Shown here in pieces: positions 1 through 7,772 of a DNA stretch of 64,000 nt (positions within the stretch are counted from its first letter, which is position 1; every line of letters begins with the position of its first letter). The position numbers and the translations under genes were made by a program. The stretch spans positions 1 through 64,000 of the forward strand of contig CAZYVU010000003.1 in NCBI GenBank assembly GCA_964651435.1, given 5' to 3'. This stretch comes from CAZYVU01 sp964651435 (lineage in GTDB: Bacteria; Desulfobacterota; Syntrophorhabdia; Syntrophorhabdales; CAYQXL01). The notes below the pieces were generated by a model. It had not been told where the DNA came from, searched no databases, and worked only from the letters and a program-made list of their open reading frames with translations.

Positions 1-1
1 A

Positions 2-292
2 AACGCTTTGCCTCCGGTCCATCCGGGGGAATTTCTCAAGGAGATACTTGACGAACTGGGGATATCCCAAGCGGTCTTTGCCCGGGCAGTCGGCCTTTCG
101 GCAATGAGAATTTCCCATGTCATAAATGGTAGGAGACCTGTCACTGCTGAAATGGCCTTGCTCTTTGGTAAGGCATTCGGACAAACACCACAATATTGGA
201 TCAATCTGCAGGCGGCATACGACCTCAAAATAGCGGAAAAGGTCGTCGGTCAGAGAAGGCTTTCGCAAATTCACGCACTTGCCCATGTGTGA
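2..292 (+). CDS. higA: HigA-family antitoxin (XRE/HTH), 5' end outside the window
   Basis: This is a small helix-turn-helix protein of the HigA/VapI antitoxin family. In the HigB-HigA system such proteins bind the promoter and neutralise a RelE-like mRNA-cleaving toxin. The N-terminal motif HPGEFLKEILDELGISQ and the later segment ISHVINGRRPVTAEMALLFGKAFG are typical of the family. An in-frame TTG at 8 could serve as a start, but the reading frame is open to the window edge and family members usually have a few residues before the PPVHPGE motif, so the true start probably lies upstream. The toxin gene, normally 5' of higA, would be off the window. The ORF after the motif is intact, unlike the damaged genes that follow. 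Confidence 0.85.
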   Translation, partial: NALPPVHPGEFLKEILDELGISQAVFARAVGLSAMRISHVINGRRPVTAEMALLFGKAFGQTPQYWINLQAAYDLKIAEKVVGQRRLSQIHALAHV

Positions 293-630
293 ACGGGACC
301 CGTTAGAGGCACCTCGATGCCGCGATTTATCCGCTTGATAGCAGGGTTTTTTTGTCTTTCAGGGTTGATTGTCACGGAAGAGCGGGAGGCTGAAGAAACC
401 GTCGACGGGCACCTGATCCGTTATGTCCCCATCTGGAAGTTCCTGCTGCCGACTCTGTAAAGGCACGGGAGGCCGTCGGTGAGGTCGCTGTGGAGGCTGC
501 CGGCAGGCGGTGGGACGAACAAAACACTCCTGCGGAAGCGGTTGCTGTAAACATATCGGCTTGCTGTAGATGGAAAAGGCTGTTCCGCCGTCCCCTCCGC
601 CCTCCACGTTGATGTTTACACACTCAATCC
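293..630. other. Gene-poor stretch after higA
   Basis: No gene with family features is seen. A 47-codon ORF runs from an ATG at 317 to 460 on the plus strand, with a hydrophobic start, but it has no convincing ribosome binding site and I recognise no family. Several other short frames overlap here with proline- and arginine-rich translations typical of noncoding GC-rich DNA. Together with the damaged antitoxin genes downstream it looks like a decaying accessory region. Confidence 0.5.
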
Positions 631-867
631 GTGCGCCCATTCGAACAGGACGATGCCATGTACCCTCCGGCACATCCCCTCGCGAAATCACCAGAATGGC
701 ATACTGGGCCTGTGGGAATCGACCCTTCCCTATGCGCCCATGGGGATACGATTGAGGAAGCGTTGAGGGAAATTGAATATGTCGTTCTGGAGTCGGTAAC
801 GTGGATGCGGGAAGAGGGCGAGACAGTGCAACCATATTGCATATTTCCTCAAAGCTGCGGGCCTTAA
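631..867 (+). pseudogene. Probable remnant of a HicB-like antitoxin
   Basis: The second half of this frame contains HGDTIEEALREIE, which closely matches the HicB core (GDT-EEAL--I) in which a partial RNase-H-like fold binds the HicA toxin. The residues before it (EQDDAMY at residues 5-11) could be the relic of the usual acidic strand, but the stretch between them does not resemble HicB and no start with a ribosome binding site is evident. No hicA-like gene is next to it. I read it as a decayed copy; it might instead be a divergent but functional protein. Confidence 0.4.
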
Positions 868-892
868 AGATGAAAGATAACGGAGAGGGCTT

Positions 893-1271
893 ATGATTGA
901 TCTGCCGTATTCCCTGATTATTGAAGCGACGGCAGAACCGGATTATTTCGATTTCTATCACAGAGGCTCACGTCGCCCCCTCCATCGGCAAAGCCGTTGG
1001 AGCCACCCCCTCTGCTCGCAGAAGCTCGCTGGATTCCCACGGGCGACATGAGCCGGCAGAGGAAACCTGGCGTGAGCCCGTGGGAATCTATTCCCTGGAG
1101 CTTGAAGGCTTCTCCGGAATCGGCCACTCTATCGAGGATTGTCTGTATAAGGCAAAATGGGGAATGGCGGAGCGCCGAAGCCTCCTGAAACAAGAGGGGC
1201 TGCCGGTACCAATCGCAAACGATAGTCCGAAGATTATCATTCACAACAAACAGAGACCCAAGGCTGCATAA
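893..1271 (+). pseudogene. HicB-like antitoxin gene split by a 133-bp insertion
   Basis: The ATG at 893 follows a GGAGAGGG-type ribosome binding site and begins a HicB-like N-terminus (LPYSLIIEATAEPDYFDFY), but the frame then runs into unrelated codons and stops at 1043. The rest of HicB (ELEGFSGIGHSIEDCLYKA and the C-terminal KIIIHNKQ) resumes in another frame from about 1092. Removing 959-1091 joins the halves in frame as ...DFY|SLELEG..., giving an 81-residue protein of normal HicB form. The five bases TCTAT occur on both sides (954-958 and 1087-1091), as expected for a target-site duplication. The gene is therefore inactivated by an insertion. No hicA is visible. Confidence 0.75.
959..1091. 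mobile_element. Small non-coding insertion element (MITE/REP-like), 133 bp
   Basis: The insert is inferred from exact restoration of the hicB-like frame when it is removed and from the flanking TCTAT duplication. Its right end carries a perfect 13-bp inverted repeat, GATTCCCACGGGC (1032-1044) and GCCCGTGGGAATC (1076-1088), with a 31-nt loop. The left half has a weaker dyad, CAGAGG (961-966) with CCTCTG (1009-1014). It has no coding capacity, so it would have been moved by an enzyme encoded elsewhere. I saw no second copy in this window. Confidence 0.6.
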
Positions 1272-1335
1272 GTCGTCATGCCGCAGACCGAAAGGCTGGG
1301 GATCGATTAAGCCACAGGCCAACCCCATCAACCCC

Positions 1336-2637
1336 CTACAACAGATACATCTCCTCGGCCTTCCGCAGTAATTCGTCGCGGAATTTGGGGTGGGCGAGGC
1401 CGATGATGGCCAGGGCCCGCTCCTTCGTCGACTTGCCCTTCAGATTGGCCGCGCCGTATTCCGTCACGAGGTAATGGGTGTCCGTCCGGGGCGTCGTGAC
1501 GACGGCGCCCGGTTCGAAATGGTCCACAATCCTCGATGTTCCTCCGCCTGCCGCCGTCGAATAGAAGGCAAGGATCGACTTTCCTTCTCTTGAATCGAAG
1601 GCGCCGCGGACGAAGTCGAGTTGTCCTCCCGTGCCGCTGAACTCATGGCCGTGTAAGAATTCGGCGTTGCACTGGCCCGTCAGGTCGACCTGGAGCACGG
1701 CATTAATGGAGATCATGCGGTCGTTCCGCGCAATGACTGACGGATGGTTGGTGTACGAGCAGGGATGGCTCTCCACGGCCGGGTTGTCGTCAAGGAAGTC
1801 GAGCATCTCCTGATCTCCCAGGGCAACGGTCAAGATGTGTTTCCGGGGGTGGAGGGTCTTGTGTGCGCCGGTGATGACGCCCTTCTTGATGAGGTGGACC
1901 ATGGCAGGTCCAAAGACCTCCGTGTGGATGCCCAGGTCTTTGTGATTTTCAAGGTATTCAGCGACGGCGCCCGGCAAGGCCCCGATTCCGAGTTGAAGGC
2001 ATGCGCCGTCGGGAACCATGTCCGCGATGATCCTGGCGATGATTTTGTCCTCAGGTCTCGGTTGGGGGTTCGGCGGCGTCGAGACCGGTTCGTGGTTTTC
2101 AACGATAAAGTCGACCTCGGAAAGGTGGAGCGGGGCATGGCTGAAAACCCTGGGCATGAAACGGTTCACCTCGACGATGGAGAGTCGGGCCGCCCTGGCC
2201 GCCGTGGACGTAAAGTCGTTGGCAGTGCCGAAGGAAAAGTAGCCGGACTTGTCCATGGGCGAAACCTGAGTGATGGATACGTCGACGCCTATGAACTCCG
2301 TAAGAAGTCTGGGCACCTGGTGAAGATGGTTGGGTACGAAGTAGGCGAGCCCTGCGCCGACGAGCCCCCGCTCGCCGGTGCTGACGAACTGGCTGTAGGC
2401 CTCCACGCAGTCCATGAGGTCCACGGCAAGCAAATTCTCGCACACATGCCTGAGCGGCAGCGAGGAGAAGACCCTGATCCGCTTCAGGTCTCCCGCCCTC
2501 AACCGGGCCGCTATGGCCCTGAGGAGCGCAGGCGGTTCCGCGAGCCCCAGACCGTGGACGACCATATCGTTCTCCCCTATGGCCGATACGGCCCCCTCCG
2601 GCGTTGTCAGCTTCTTTTTGTACTCGGATTCAAACAT
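1336..2637 (-). CDS. Acetyl-CoA hydrolase / 4-hydroxybutyrate CoA-transferase family enzyme
   Basis: This 433-residue protein belongs to the family I-like CoA-transferases that include 4-hydroxybutyrate CoA-transferase (AbfT/Cat2) and succinyl-CoA:acetate CoA-transferase. These enzymes move CoA between a thioester and a free acid through a glutamyl-CoA thioester. The expected catalytic glutamate is Glu240 in GIHTEVFGPAM, and the LQLGIGALPGA loop lies just before it. It is the last gene of the long minus-strand operon, 34 bp after the PreA-like gene. It may recycle CoA from acetyl-CoA or succinyl-CoA onto a pathway acid, but its substrate cannot be told from sequence. It is not part of the iaa operon as I recall it from Aromatoleum. 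Confidence 0.88.
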   Translation of the reverse strand: MFESEYKKKLTTPEGAVSAIGENDMVVHGLGLAEPPALLRAIAARLRAGDLKRIRVFSSLPLRHVCENLLAVDLMDCVEAYSQFVSTGERGLVGAGLAYFVPNHLHQVPRLLTEFIGVDVSITQVSPMDKSGYFSFGTANDFTSTAARAARLSIVEVNRFMPRVFSHAPLHLSEVDFIVENHEPVSTPPNPQPRPEDKIIARIIADMVPDGACLQLGIGALPGAVAEYLENHKDLGIHTEVFGPAMVHLIKKGVITGAHKTLHPRKHILTVALGDQEMLDFLDDNPAVESHPCSYTNHPSVIARNDRMISINAVLQVDLTGQCNAEFLHGHEFSGTGGQLDFVRGAFDSREGKSILAFYSTAAGGGTSRIVDHFEPGAVVTTPRTDTHYLVTEYGAANLKGKSTKERALAIIGLAHPKFRDELLRKAEEMYLL

Positions 2638-2671
2638 GGGTTGCCGGCTCCTTATGTTACAGGCGTGAGTT

Positions 2672-3949
2672 TTACCTCACCCAATCCCTGATCGTCCCGT
2701 ATCCGTTCCAGATCACCTCGCCCGTGTCGGCGTGGACGCACTCGATTGCCGCCTTGGGGCAATGGCCCACGCACCAGCCGCAGCCCGTGCAGTGCTCCCT
2801 GGCGACGGCGGGGGCCTTTGCCCTTTCCCTGTCTATGGTGATGGCGGCCTGGGGGCAGAGGGTCGCGCAGACGCCGCAGACGGTGCAGCGCGATGGGTCG
2901 AAGCGTGGGATGACGGGGGTAGGCTCGGTCATGGGGTTCTCCCGCTTCCAGTCCCGGAGGTACCGGAAGTCCCTGACGACGAGGCCCCGAAATGCCTTCA
3001 CGGAATCGTACCCCTTGCGGTCCATGAAGGCCCCGAGGCCCTCGACGCACTCCTTAATCGCCCCCACGCCCCGTGAGTAGAGCGCAGAGCAGAGGCCGGC
3101 GAGGGACGATCCCGCCATGAGGTACCGCACGCAGTCGTCGTAGGTAAAGGAGCCGCCACCGCCGATGACGGGGATTTTGACCGTCGCCGTGATCTCCATG
3201 ACCTTGGCCAGGGAGTAGAGCTGCCACGGGCGGCCCATGAGGCCCCCGATCGACGCAGGCACCCCATAGAAGGCGCCGGTCTCATGATCGATCCAGCAGC
3301 CGTAGAAGGCATTGTTGGCCGAGATGGCCGCCGCGCCGGCCCGTTCCACCTCCTGGGCCACGGCCGCCATGGCGTAGCACTGGGGCGTCATCTTGAAGAT
3401 GATGGGGATCGACACGGCGTCGACGCAGGCCTTCGTCACCTCGTAGGCCGTCTCGGGGTCCATGGCGAGCGGTGCACCGACGGCCTTCTGCGTCTCTACG
3501 GAGCCGAAGGTGGCGTGGGGCCCGCCCGTGTCGAGCTCCACCGCCCTGACGCCTGCGGCCTCCATGTCCTTGAGAAAGGGGATCCATGTTCCGGCATCGG
3601 CGCCGATGCCGGAACAGGACCCGATGAAGAGCATGTCGAATTCGTCGCAGGTTTTGAGGCACTGCGGCAGCTCCTCGTGGAGCCACCGCCGGTAAGGCAT
3701 ATGGTGAAACATCTCGCTGCAGACCCAGGCATCCTTCAGGTCGGCGCCGAAGCGCCGCAGGGAGTAGTAGTAGGGCCTGGGCCAGCTCTGGGGGCCTTCG
3801 ATTTCATGGACCGTCTTGCCGACGATCCACCCGGCCCCCTCTTCGGCGCATCGCTTCAGCATCCGCTCGTGACCGCCGAAGCTGCACGAGGTGACCCCGA
3901 TGGGGTTCTTAACCTCGATGCCGCAGAATTCCGTCGTCAGGTCTGCCAC
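2672..3949 (-). CDS. PreA-like FMN/4Fe-4S oxidoreductase (dihydroorotate/dihydropyrimidine dehydrogenase superfamily)
   Basis: The first 340 or so residues form a TIM-barrel flavoprotein of the dihydroorotate dehydrogenase type, starting LTTEFCGIEVKNPIGV and containing the phosphate-binding stretch IPVIGGGGSFTYDD. The C-terminus carries two 4Fe-4S motifs, CTVCGVCATLC (about 355-365) and CTGCGWCVGHC (about 387-397), as in PreA, the ring-reducing subunit of bacterial dihydropyrimidine dehydrogenase. The usual N-x-SCP active-site strand is replaced by ELDTGGPH, so the substrate is probably not a pyrimidine. No PreT-like partner is adjacent, so electrons would come from another protein or ferredoxin. 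In this operon it may reduce or oxidise a ring or a CoA-ester intermediate; this is inference. Confidence 0.8.
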   Translation of the reverse strand: MADLTTEFCGIEVKNPIGVTSCSFGGHERMLKRCAEEGAGWIVGKTVHEIEGPQSWPRPYYYSLRRFGADLKDAWVCSEMFHHMPYRRWLHEELPQCLKTCDEFDMLFIGSCSGIGADAGTWIPFLKDMEAAGVRAVELDTGGPHATFGSVETQKAVGAPLAMDPETAYEVTKACVDAVSIPIIFKMTPQCYAMAAVAQEVERAGAAAISANNAFYGCWIDHETGAFYGVPASIGGLMGRPWQLYSLAKVMEITATVKIPVIGGGGSFTYDDCVRYLMAGSSLAGLCSALYSRGVGAIKECVEGLGAFMDRKGYDSVKAFRGLVVRDFRYLRDWKRENPMTEPTPVIPRFDPSRCTVCGVCATLCPQAAITIDRERAKAPAVAREHCTGCGWCVGHCPKAAIECVHADTGEVIWNGYGTIRDWVR

Positions 3950-3980
3950 GCTGTGGGCCTCCCTGTTCTGTTCCGGCCGC

Positions 3981-6272
3981 TCAGGCGGCCCCTTTCTCCT
4001 TCTCTTTTTCCTTCAGGGCCCGCAAGACCTTCTCGGGCGTAATGGGCAGGTCTTTGATGCGGACCCCCACAGCGTCATAGATGGCGTTGGCAATGGCCGG
4101 CGCCGTGGGCACCAGGCCCGGCTCGCCGATGCCCTTGGCACCGAAAGGCCCGTCCTGCTCGTCCGTTTCCACGATGACGGCCTGGACGGGGGGCGCATCC
4201 TTCACCGTCGGCATCTTGTAGTCCAGGAAGGTGCCGTTCTTCAGATATCCCTTCTCGTAGACCATCTTCTCGCCCATGGCGTAGCCGATGCCCATGAGCC
4301 CGCCGCCGTAGATCTGCCCCTCCAGGAGCATGGGGTTGATGGCCTTGCCTACGTCGTGTGCGGCAATGTAATTGAGTATTTTAACCTTTCCCGTTTCCCT
4401 ATCGACCTCGACCTCCACCCCGTGTGCCCCGTAAGCATAAGATACGGAGAGGTTGCCTTTGAACTCCCTGTCAAAATTCTCGTTCGCCGGATCGTAAAAG
4501 TATTCGGCCATGAGCATCTTTCCGCCCGTCGTGTAGTGAATCTTGCGAAGCGCCTTCCCGAGGGGCGTGGTCTTCTCAGTGTCCTTTGTCGAAACGATGA
4601 CGCCGTTCGTAATGTCCAGCGATGCCGGTTCTTCCTGGAGCAGTTTTGCGGCCACCTCCAGTATCTGTTCCCGTATCTTTCTCGCCGCGCCAAGGGCCGA
4701 GTTGCCGGCAACGAACGTCGATCTGCTGGCGTGGACGCCTACATCCCAGGGGCAGATGTCCGTATCGTTGTTGATGACGTTCACGTCGTCTATGGGGATG
4801 CCCAGCACCTCAGCCACGATCTGGGCGATCACCGTATCGGAGCCCTGGCCTATCTCCGAGGCGCCCGTAAAGACGTCGACCTTGCCGAAGTCGTCCATCT
4901 TGATGATGGTGCCGCAGCCGTCCGATTTGTAGACGCGTGCCCCACCACCGACGTGGATGAGGGATGCCATGCCCACCCCCCTGCCGTTTCCCTTTCCTTT
5001 CTTCTCCTTCCAGCCTATGCGCCGGACCACCTCGTCGATGCATTCTTTCATGCCGCAGGATGTGATCCTGAACCGCTGGGGCGTTACCTCACCCGGTTCA
5101 TTTGCGTTCTTCAGCCTCAACTCATAGGGGTCCATGCCGGCCGCCTCTGCAAGCTGATCGAGGGATGATTCGATGGCGAATGTGGCCTGCGGGTTTCCGT
5201 ACCCGCGCATGGCCTGGCTGTACGTGTTGTTCGTGTACACACATTTTGCCGTGTAGCTCACGTTGGGTACCCTGTAGAGGGACGAGATGGGGAGCATCAT
5301 GACGGACGGCGTCGTGGCGCCCCAGGAGGTGTACGCGCCGTTGTCGAGAATCATCTCTATTTCGCGGAAGGTGAGCATTCCGTCCTTGTCGCAACCGTGG
5401 CGAACTTTCGTTATGGTGCACTGGCGGGGGGATGTGGCGAAGAACTCTTCTTCCCGGGAAAAGATCATCTTTACGGGCTTTCTCGTCTTTAATGCGAGAA
5501 GAATGGCTATATATTCGTAGGCGTACGTGTCCAGCTTGCTGCCGAAGCCGCCGCCGATAACAGCCTGGACGATCCTGACCCTCCTGTTCTTGAGCCCGAA
5601 GGCGTTGAGCGCCTCGATGTAATCGTTCTGCGCGAGCGACGGAATCTGGGTATTGCTGTAAATTGTGAGGTTGTTGCTGGTGTCGAACTGAGCCAGGCAT
5701 CCGCTTGTGCCCATGCAGCAGTGGGTGACCCAGGGCGTACTGAAGGTGTCCTCCACGATAAAGGCAGACTCTTTTTTTGCCGCATCGACATCCCCGCAGG
5801 TGAGCTTCCAGGGCATCTTGAGGACGTTTGACTTCATCTCTTCGTGAATCAGAGCGGACCCTTCCTGCATGGCCTCCAAGGGATCAAAAACGCCGGGCAA
5901 CTCATCATATTCGACCTCGATGAGCCCCAAGGCCTCATCGGCAACCTCCGGGCTGATTGCCGCTACGGCGGCTATCTCGTCCCGCGTCGAGAGCACCTTG
6001 CCCGACTTGAGGGGCGGGTTGTCCTTCATGACGCCGATTCTGAAGGCTGGGGGCATATCGGCGGCCGTAAGGACGGCCCTCACGCCGGGTAGTTTCTCCG
6101 CCTTGGAGATGTCGAGCCTGGTGATCCGTCCATGGGGAATCCTGCTGTAGAGTATCTTGCCGTGGAGCATACCGGGAACCTTCAGGTCCTGTATGTAGAC
6201 TGCGCCGCCCGTTGCCTTGAGCGGGGCGTCGCGCTTCGGTATCTTCTTTCCGACCGTTGTTAGACCGTTCAT
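3981..6272 (-). CDS. Xanthine dehydrogenase-family molybdenum hydroxylase, large (Mo-cofactor) subunit
   Basis: This 763-residue protein is the molybdopterin-binding subunit of a CoxL/XdhA/HcrA-type hydroxylase, which adds water-derived oxygen to carbons of heteroaromatic rings. Visible landmarks are the start VGKKIPKRDAPLKATGGA, the GGGFGSKLD loop, GASEIGQGSDTV, and near the C-terminus KGIGEPGLVPTAPAIANAI, whose glutamate fits the catalytic base. A longer frame begins at 6332, but the ATG at 6272 has GGAGGTG just upstream and lies 3 nt past the stop of the 2Fe-2S subunit, so I chose it. With the next two genes it forms the standard three-subunit enzyme. In the proposed pathway it would hydroxylate the indole ring at C2. 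Confidence 0.92.
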   Translation of the reverse strand: MNGLTTVGKKIPKRDAPLKATGGAVYIQDLKVPGMLHGKILYSRIPHGRITRLDISKAEKLPGVRAVLTAADMPPAFRIGVMKDNPPLKSGKVLSTRDEIAAVAAISPEVADEALGLIEVEYDELPGVFDPLEAMQEGSALIHEEMKSNVLKMPWKLTCGDVDAAKKESAFIVEDTFSTPWVTHCCMGTSGCLAQFDTSNNLTIYSNTQIPSLAQNDYIEALNAFGLKNRRVRIVQAVIGGGFGSKLDTYAYEYIAILLALKTRKPVKMIFSREEEFFATSPRQCTITKVRHGCDKDGMLTFREIEMILDNGAYTSWGATTPSVMMLPISSLYRVPNVSYTAKCVYTNNTYSQAMRGYGNPQATFAIESSLDQLAEAAGMDPYELRLKNANEPGEVTPQRFRITSCGMKECIDEVVRRIGWKEKKGKGNGRGVGMASLIHVGGGARVYKSDGCGTIIKMDDFGKVDVFTGASEIGQGSDTVIAQIVAEVLGIPIDDVNVINNDTDICPWDVGVHASRSTFVAGNSALGAARKIREQILEVAAKLLQEEPASLDITNGVIVSTKDTEKTTPLGKALRKIHYTTGGKMLMAEYFYDPANENFDREFKGNLSVSYAYGAHGVEVEVDRETGKVKILNYIAAHDVGKAINPMLLEGQIYGGGLMGIGYAMGEKMVYEKGYLKNGTFLDYKMPTVKDAPPVQAVIVETDEQDGPFGAKGIGEPGLVPTAPAIANAIYDAVGVRIKDLPITPEKVLRALKEKEKEKGAA

Positions 6273-6274
6273 GA

Positions 6275-6742
6275 TCACCTCCCACCGGCGGCGGATTTGA
6301 TTGCGTCCAGAATCTTCACATAGCCCGTACACCTGCAGAGGTTTCCTTCGATGCTCTCCTTAATCTCATCTTCCGTGGGCTGCGGTTTTTCGTCCAGGAG
6401 CGCCTTGGCGGACATGATCATGCCGGGCGTGCAGAATCCGCACTGGACGGCGCCTTCGTCGACGAAGGCCTGCTGGATGGGATGGAGCCGCCCGTCCTTT
6501 GACGCCAGCCCCTCGATGGTGGTGACGTTCCTGCCTTCCACCTCCATGATGGGATAGAGGCAGGAGTTCACCGCCCGCCCGTCGACAATGACGGTGCAGG
6601 CCCCGCATTCCCCATAGCCGCAGCCTTCCTTCGTGCCCGTCAGTTCGAGCACCTCTCTGATAACGTAGAGCAGCGTCCACTGCGGATCCACATCCACCTT
6701 TACCTGATCGCCGTTCACTGTGAATAGTATCGTCGTTTTCAT
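6275..6742 (-). CDS. 2Fe-2S subunit of the molybdenum hydroxylase
   Basis: At 155 residues this has the usual length of the small iron-sulfur subunit (CoxS/HcrC/XdhC type). The N-terminal plant-ferredoxin cluster motif is GCGYGECGACTVIVDG plus a further cysteine in NSCLYP, and the second cluster uses CGFCTPGM and CRCTGY. It passes electrons from the Mo site of the large subunit to FAD in the medium subunit. It starts 10 bp after the FAD subunit gene and ends 2 bp before the large-subunit ATG, whose ribosome binding site lies inside this gene. Translation of the three is therefore probably coupled. Confidence 0.93.
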   Translation of the reverse strand: MKTTILFTVNGDQVKVDVDPQWTLLYVIREVLELTGTKEGCGYGECGACTVIVDGRAVNSCLYPIMEVEGRNVTTIEGLASKDGRLHPIQQAFVDEGAVQCGFCTPGMIMSAKALLDEKPQPTEDEIKESIEGNLCRCTGYVKILDAIKSAAGGR

Positions 6743-6752
6743 GGATTCCCCC

Positions 6753-7730
6753 TTACCAGAGCCGGTCAGGAAATATGGTATCGTCGGGTCGTATGACCCG
6801 GTCGATGGACTTCATGAGCGCCCTTTTCGTGAGCACCTTTACCATCTCCCTCCGATACCAGGCCTCGCCGCGAATGCTGTCCCGGGGCCGTGACTCCGAA
6901 GCGGCTATTTCCGCTATCTCCTGAAAGAGGGCTTCGGAGACCGTTCTGCCTCGCAGGGCCGCCTCCGCCTTCTCGGCCCGAATGGGTCTCGGCGCCACGA
7001 CTCCCATGGCGATGCGCACGTCCTCGCAAACCAGTTGCTCCTCTTCGAGGCGTTTCAGGATGTTCGATATGCTGTCTACGGTGCAGAGGGCGTCCTTGCA
7101 CCGAACGTCGCTGCCTCCAATTGTGATGGTGAGGCGCGTGGCGATACCGAGGATGGGCAGGTCCATCGCCTGTCTGCGCGTATGCTTTATGTAGGCAGAG
7201 CCCGTATTCCCGGAAAAATAGGGCATGTGAAAGCCCCTCACGATCTCGCCCTCCTTCAGGGCGACGCGGTTGGGACCCACGAAAAGATCCTCTATGGGAA
7301 TCTCCCGGTCGCCTTCCCTGCCCGTGATGGCCACCAGGGCATCGAGAACGAGGAGGGGGCAGGCGCTGTCGGCCGACGGAGCAGCGTTGCAGATGTTGCC
7401 GGCCATGGTTGCCACGTTGCGGATTTGTCTCGATCCGATGTTCGTTGTGGCGTCCGTCAAAGCTGAGTAGCGCTTGGCAATGAACTCGTCCTTCGCTATC
7501 CTGTTGTGGGTTACGGCGCTTCCGATGCGAAGACCCTGTTCCGTCTCCAGGTAATCAAGTTCGCCGATGTTCCTTAAAGAAATGAGACAACCGGGGGCAA
7601 GCTTCTTTTGGCGGATGAGCACCATGACGTCGGTGCCGCCCGATATGTAGACGCCTGACCCTTGCGACGCCTCCATTAAGGCGATCGCCTCCTGTACCGT
7701 CACGGGCTTACAGTACTCGTAGCTTCTCAC
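6753..7730 (-). CDS. FAD-binding subunit of the molybdenum hydroxylase
   Basis: This 325-residue protein is the CoxM/HcrB-type flavin subunit. It has the FAD-binding ISGGTDVMV loop near residue 31 and the TMAGNICNAAPSADS segment near residue 110. It lacks the four-cysteine 4Fe-4S insert that marks 4-hydroxybenzoyl-CoA reductase beta subunits, so the complex is better read as a hydroxylase than as a dehydroxylating reductase. An extra segment of about 25 residues (around NILKRLEEEQL) sits before the conserved VRIAMGVVAPRPIRA strand, which is unusual compared with typical members. It is the first of the three hydroxylase genes and follows the CoA-ligase gene by 42 bp. Confidence 0.9.
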   Translation of the reverse strand: MRSYEYCKPVTVQEAIALMEASQGSGVYISGGTDVMVLIRQKKLAPGCLISLRNIGELDYLETEQGLRIGSAVTHNRIAKDEFIAKRYSALTDATTNIGSRQIRNVATMAGNICNAAPSADSACPLLVLDALVAITGREGDREIPIEDLFVGPNRVALKEGEIVRGFHMPYFSGNTGSAYIKHTRRQAMDLPILGIATRLTITIGGSDVRCKDALCTVDSISNILKRLEEEQLVCEDVRIAMGVVAPRPIRAEKAEAALRGRTVSEALFQEIAEIAASESRPRDSIRGEAWYRREMVKVLTKRALMKSIDRVIRPDDTIFPDRLW

Positions 7731-7772
7731 AATGACCTCCCTTTTCTAAGCTCCCCATTTCCTTTCAGGCCG

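Noticed and set aside
1744..4042. Long plus-strand ORFs opposite the CoA-transferase and PreA-like genes
   Set aside because: They have no recognisable motifs or ribosome binding sites and mirror conserved genes on the other strand.
3981..7730. 4-hydroxybenzoyl-CoA reductase in place of a hydroxylase
   Set aside because: The FAD subunit lacks the four-cysteine Fe-S insert typical of that reductase, and the neighbouring genes fit an N-heterocycle hydroxylase better.
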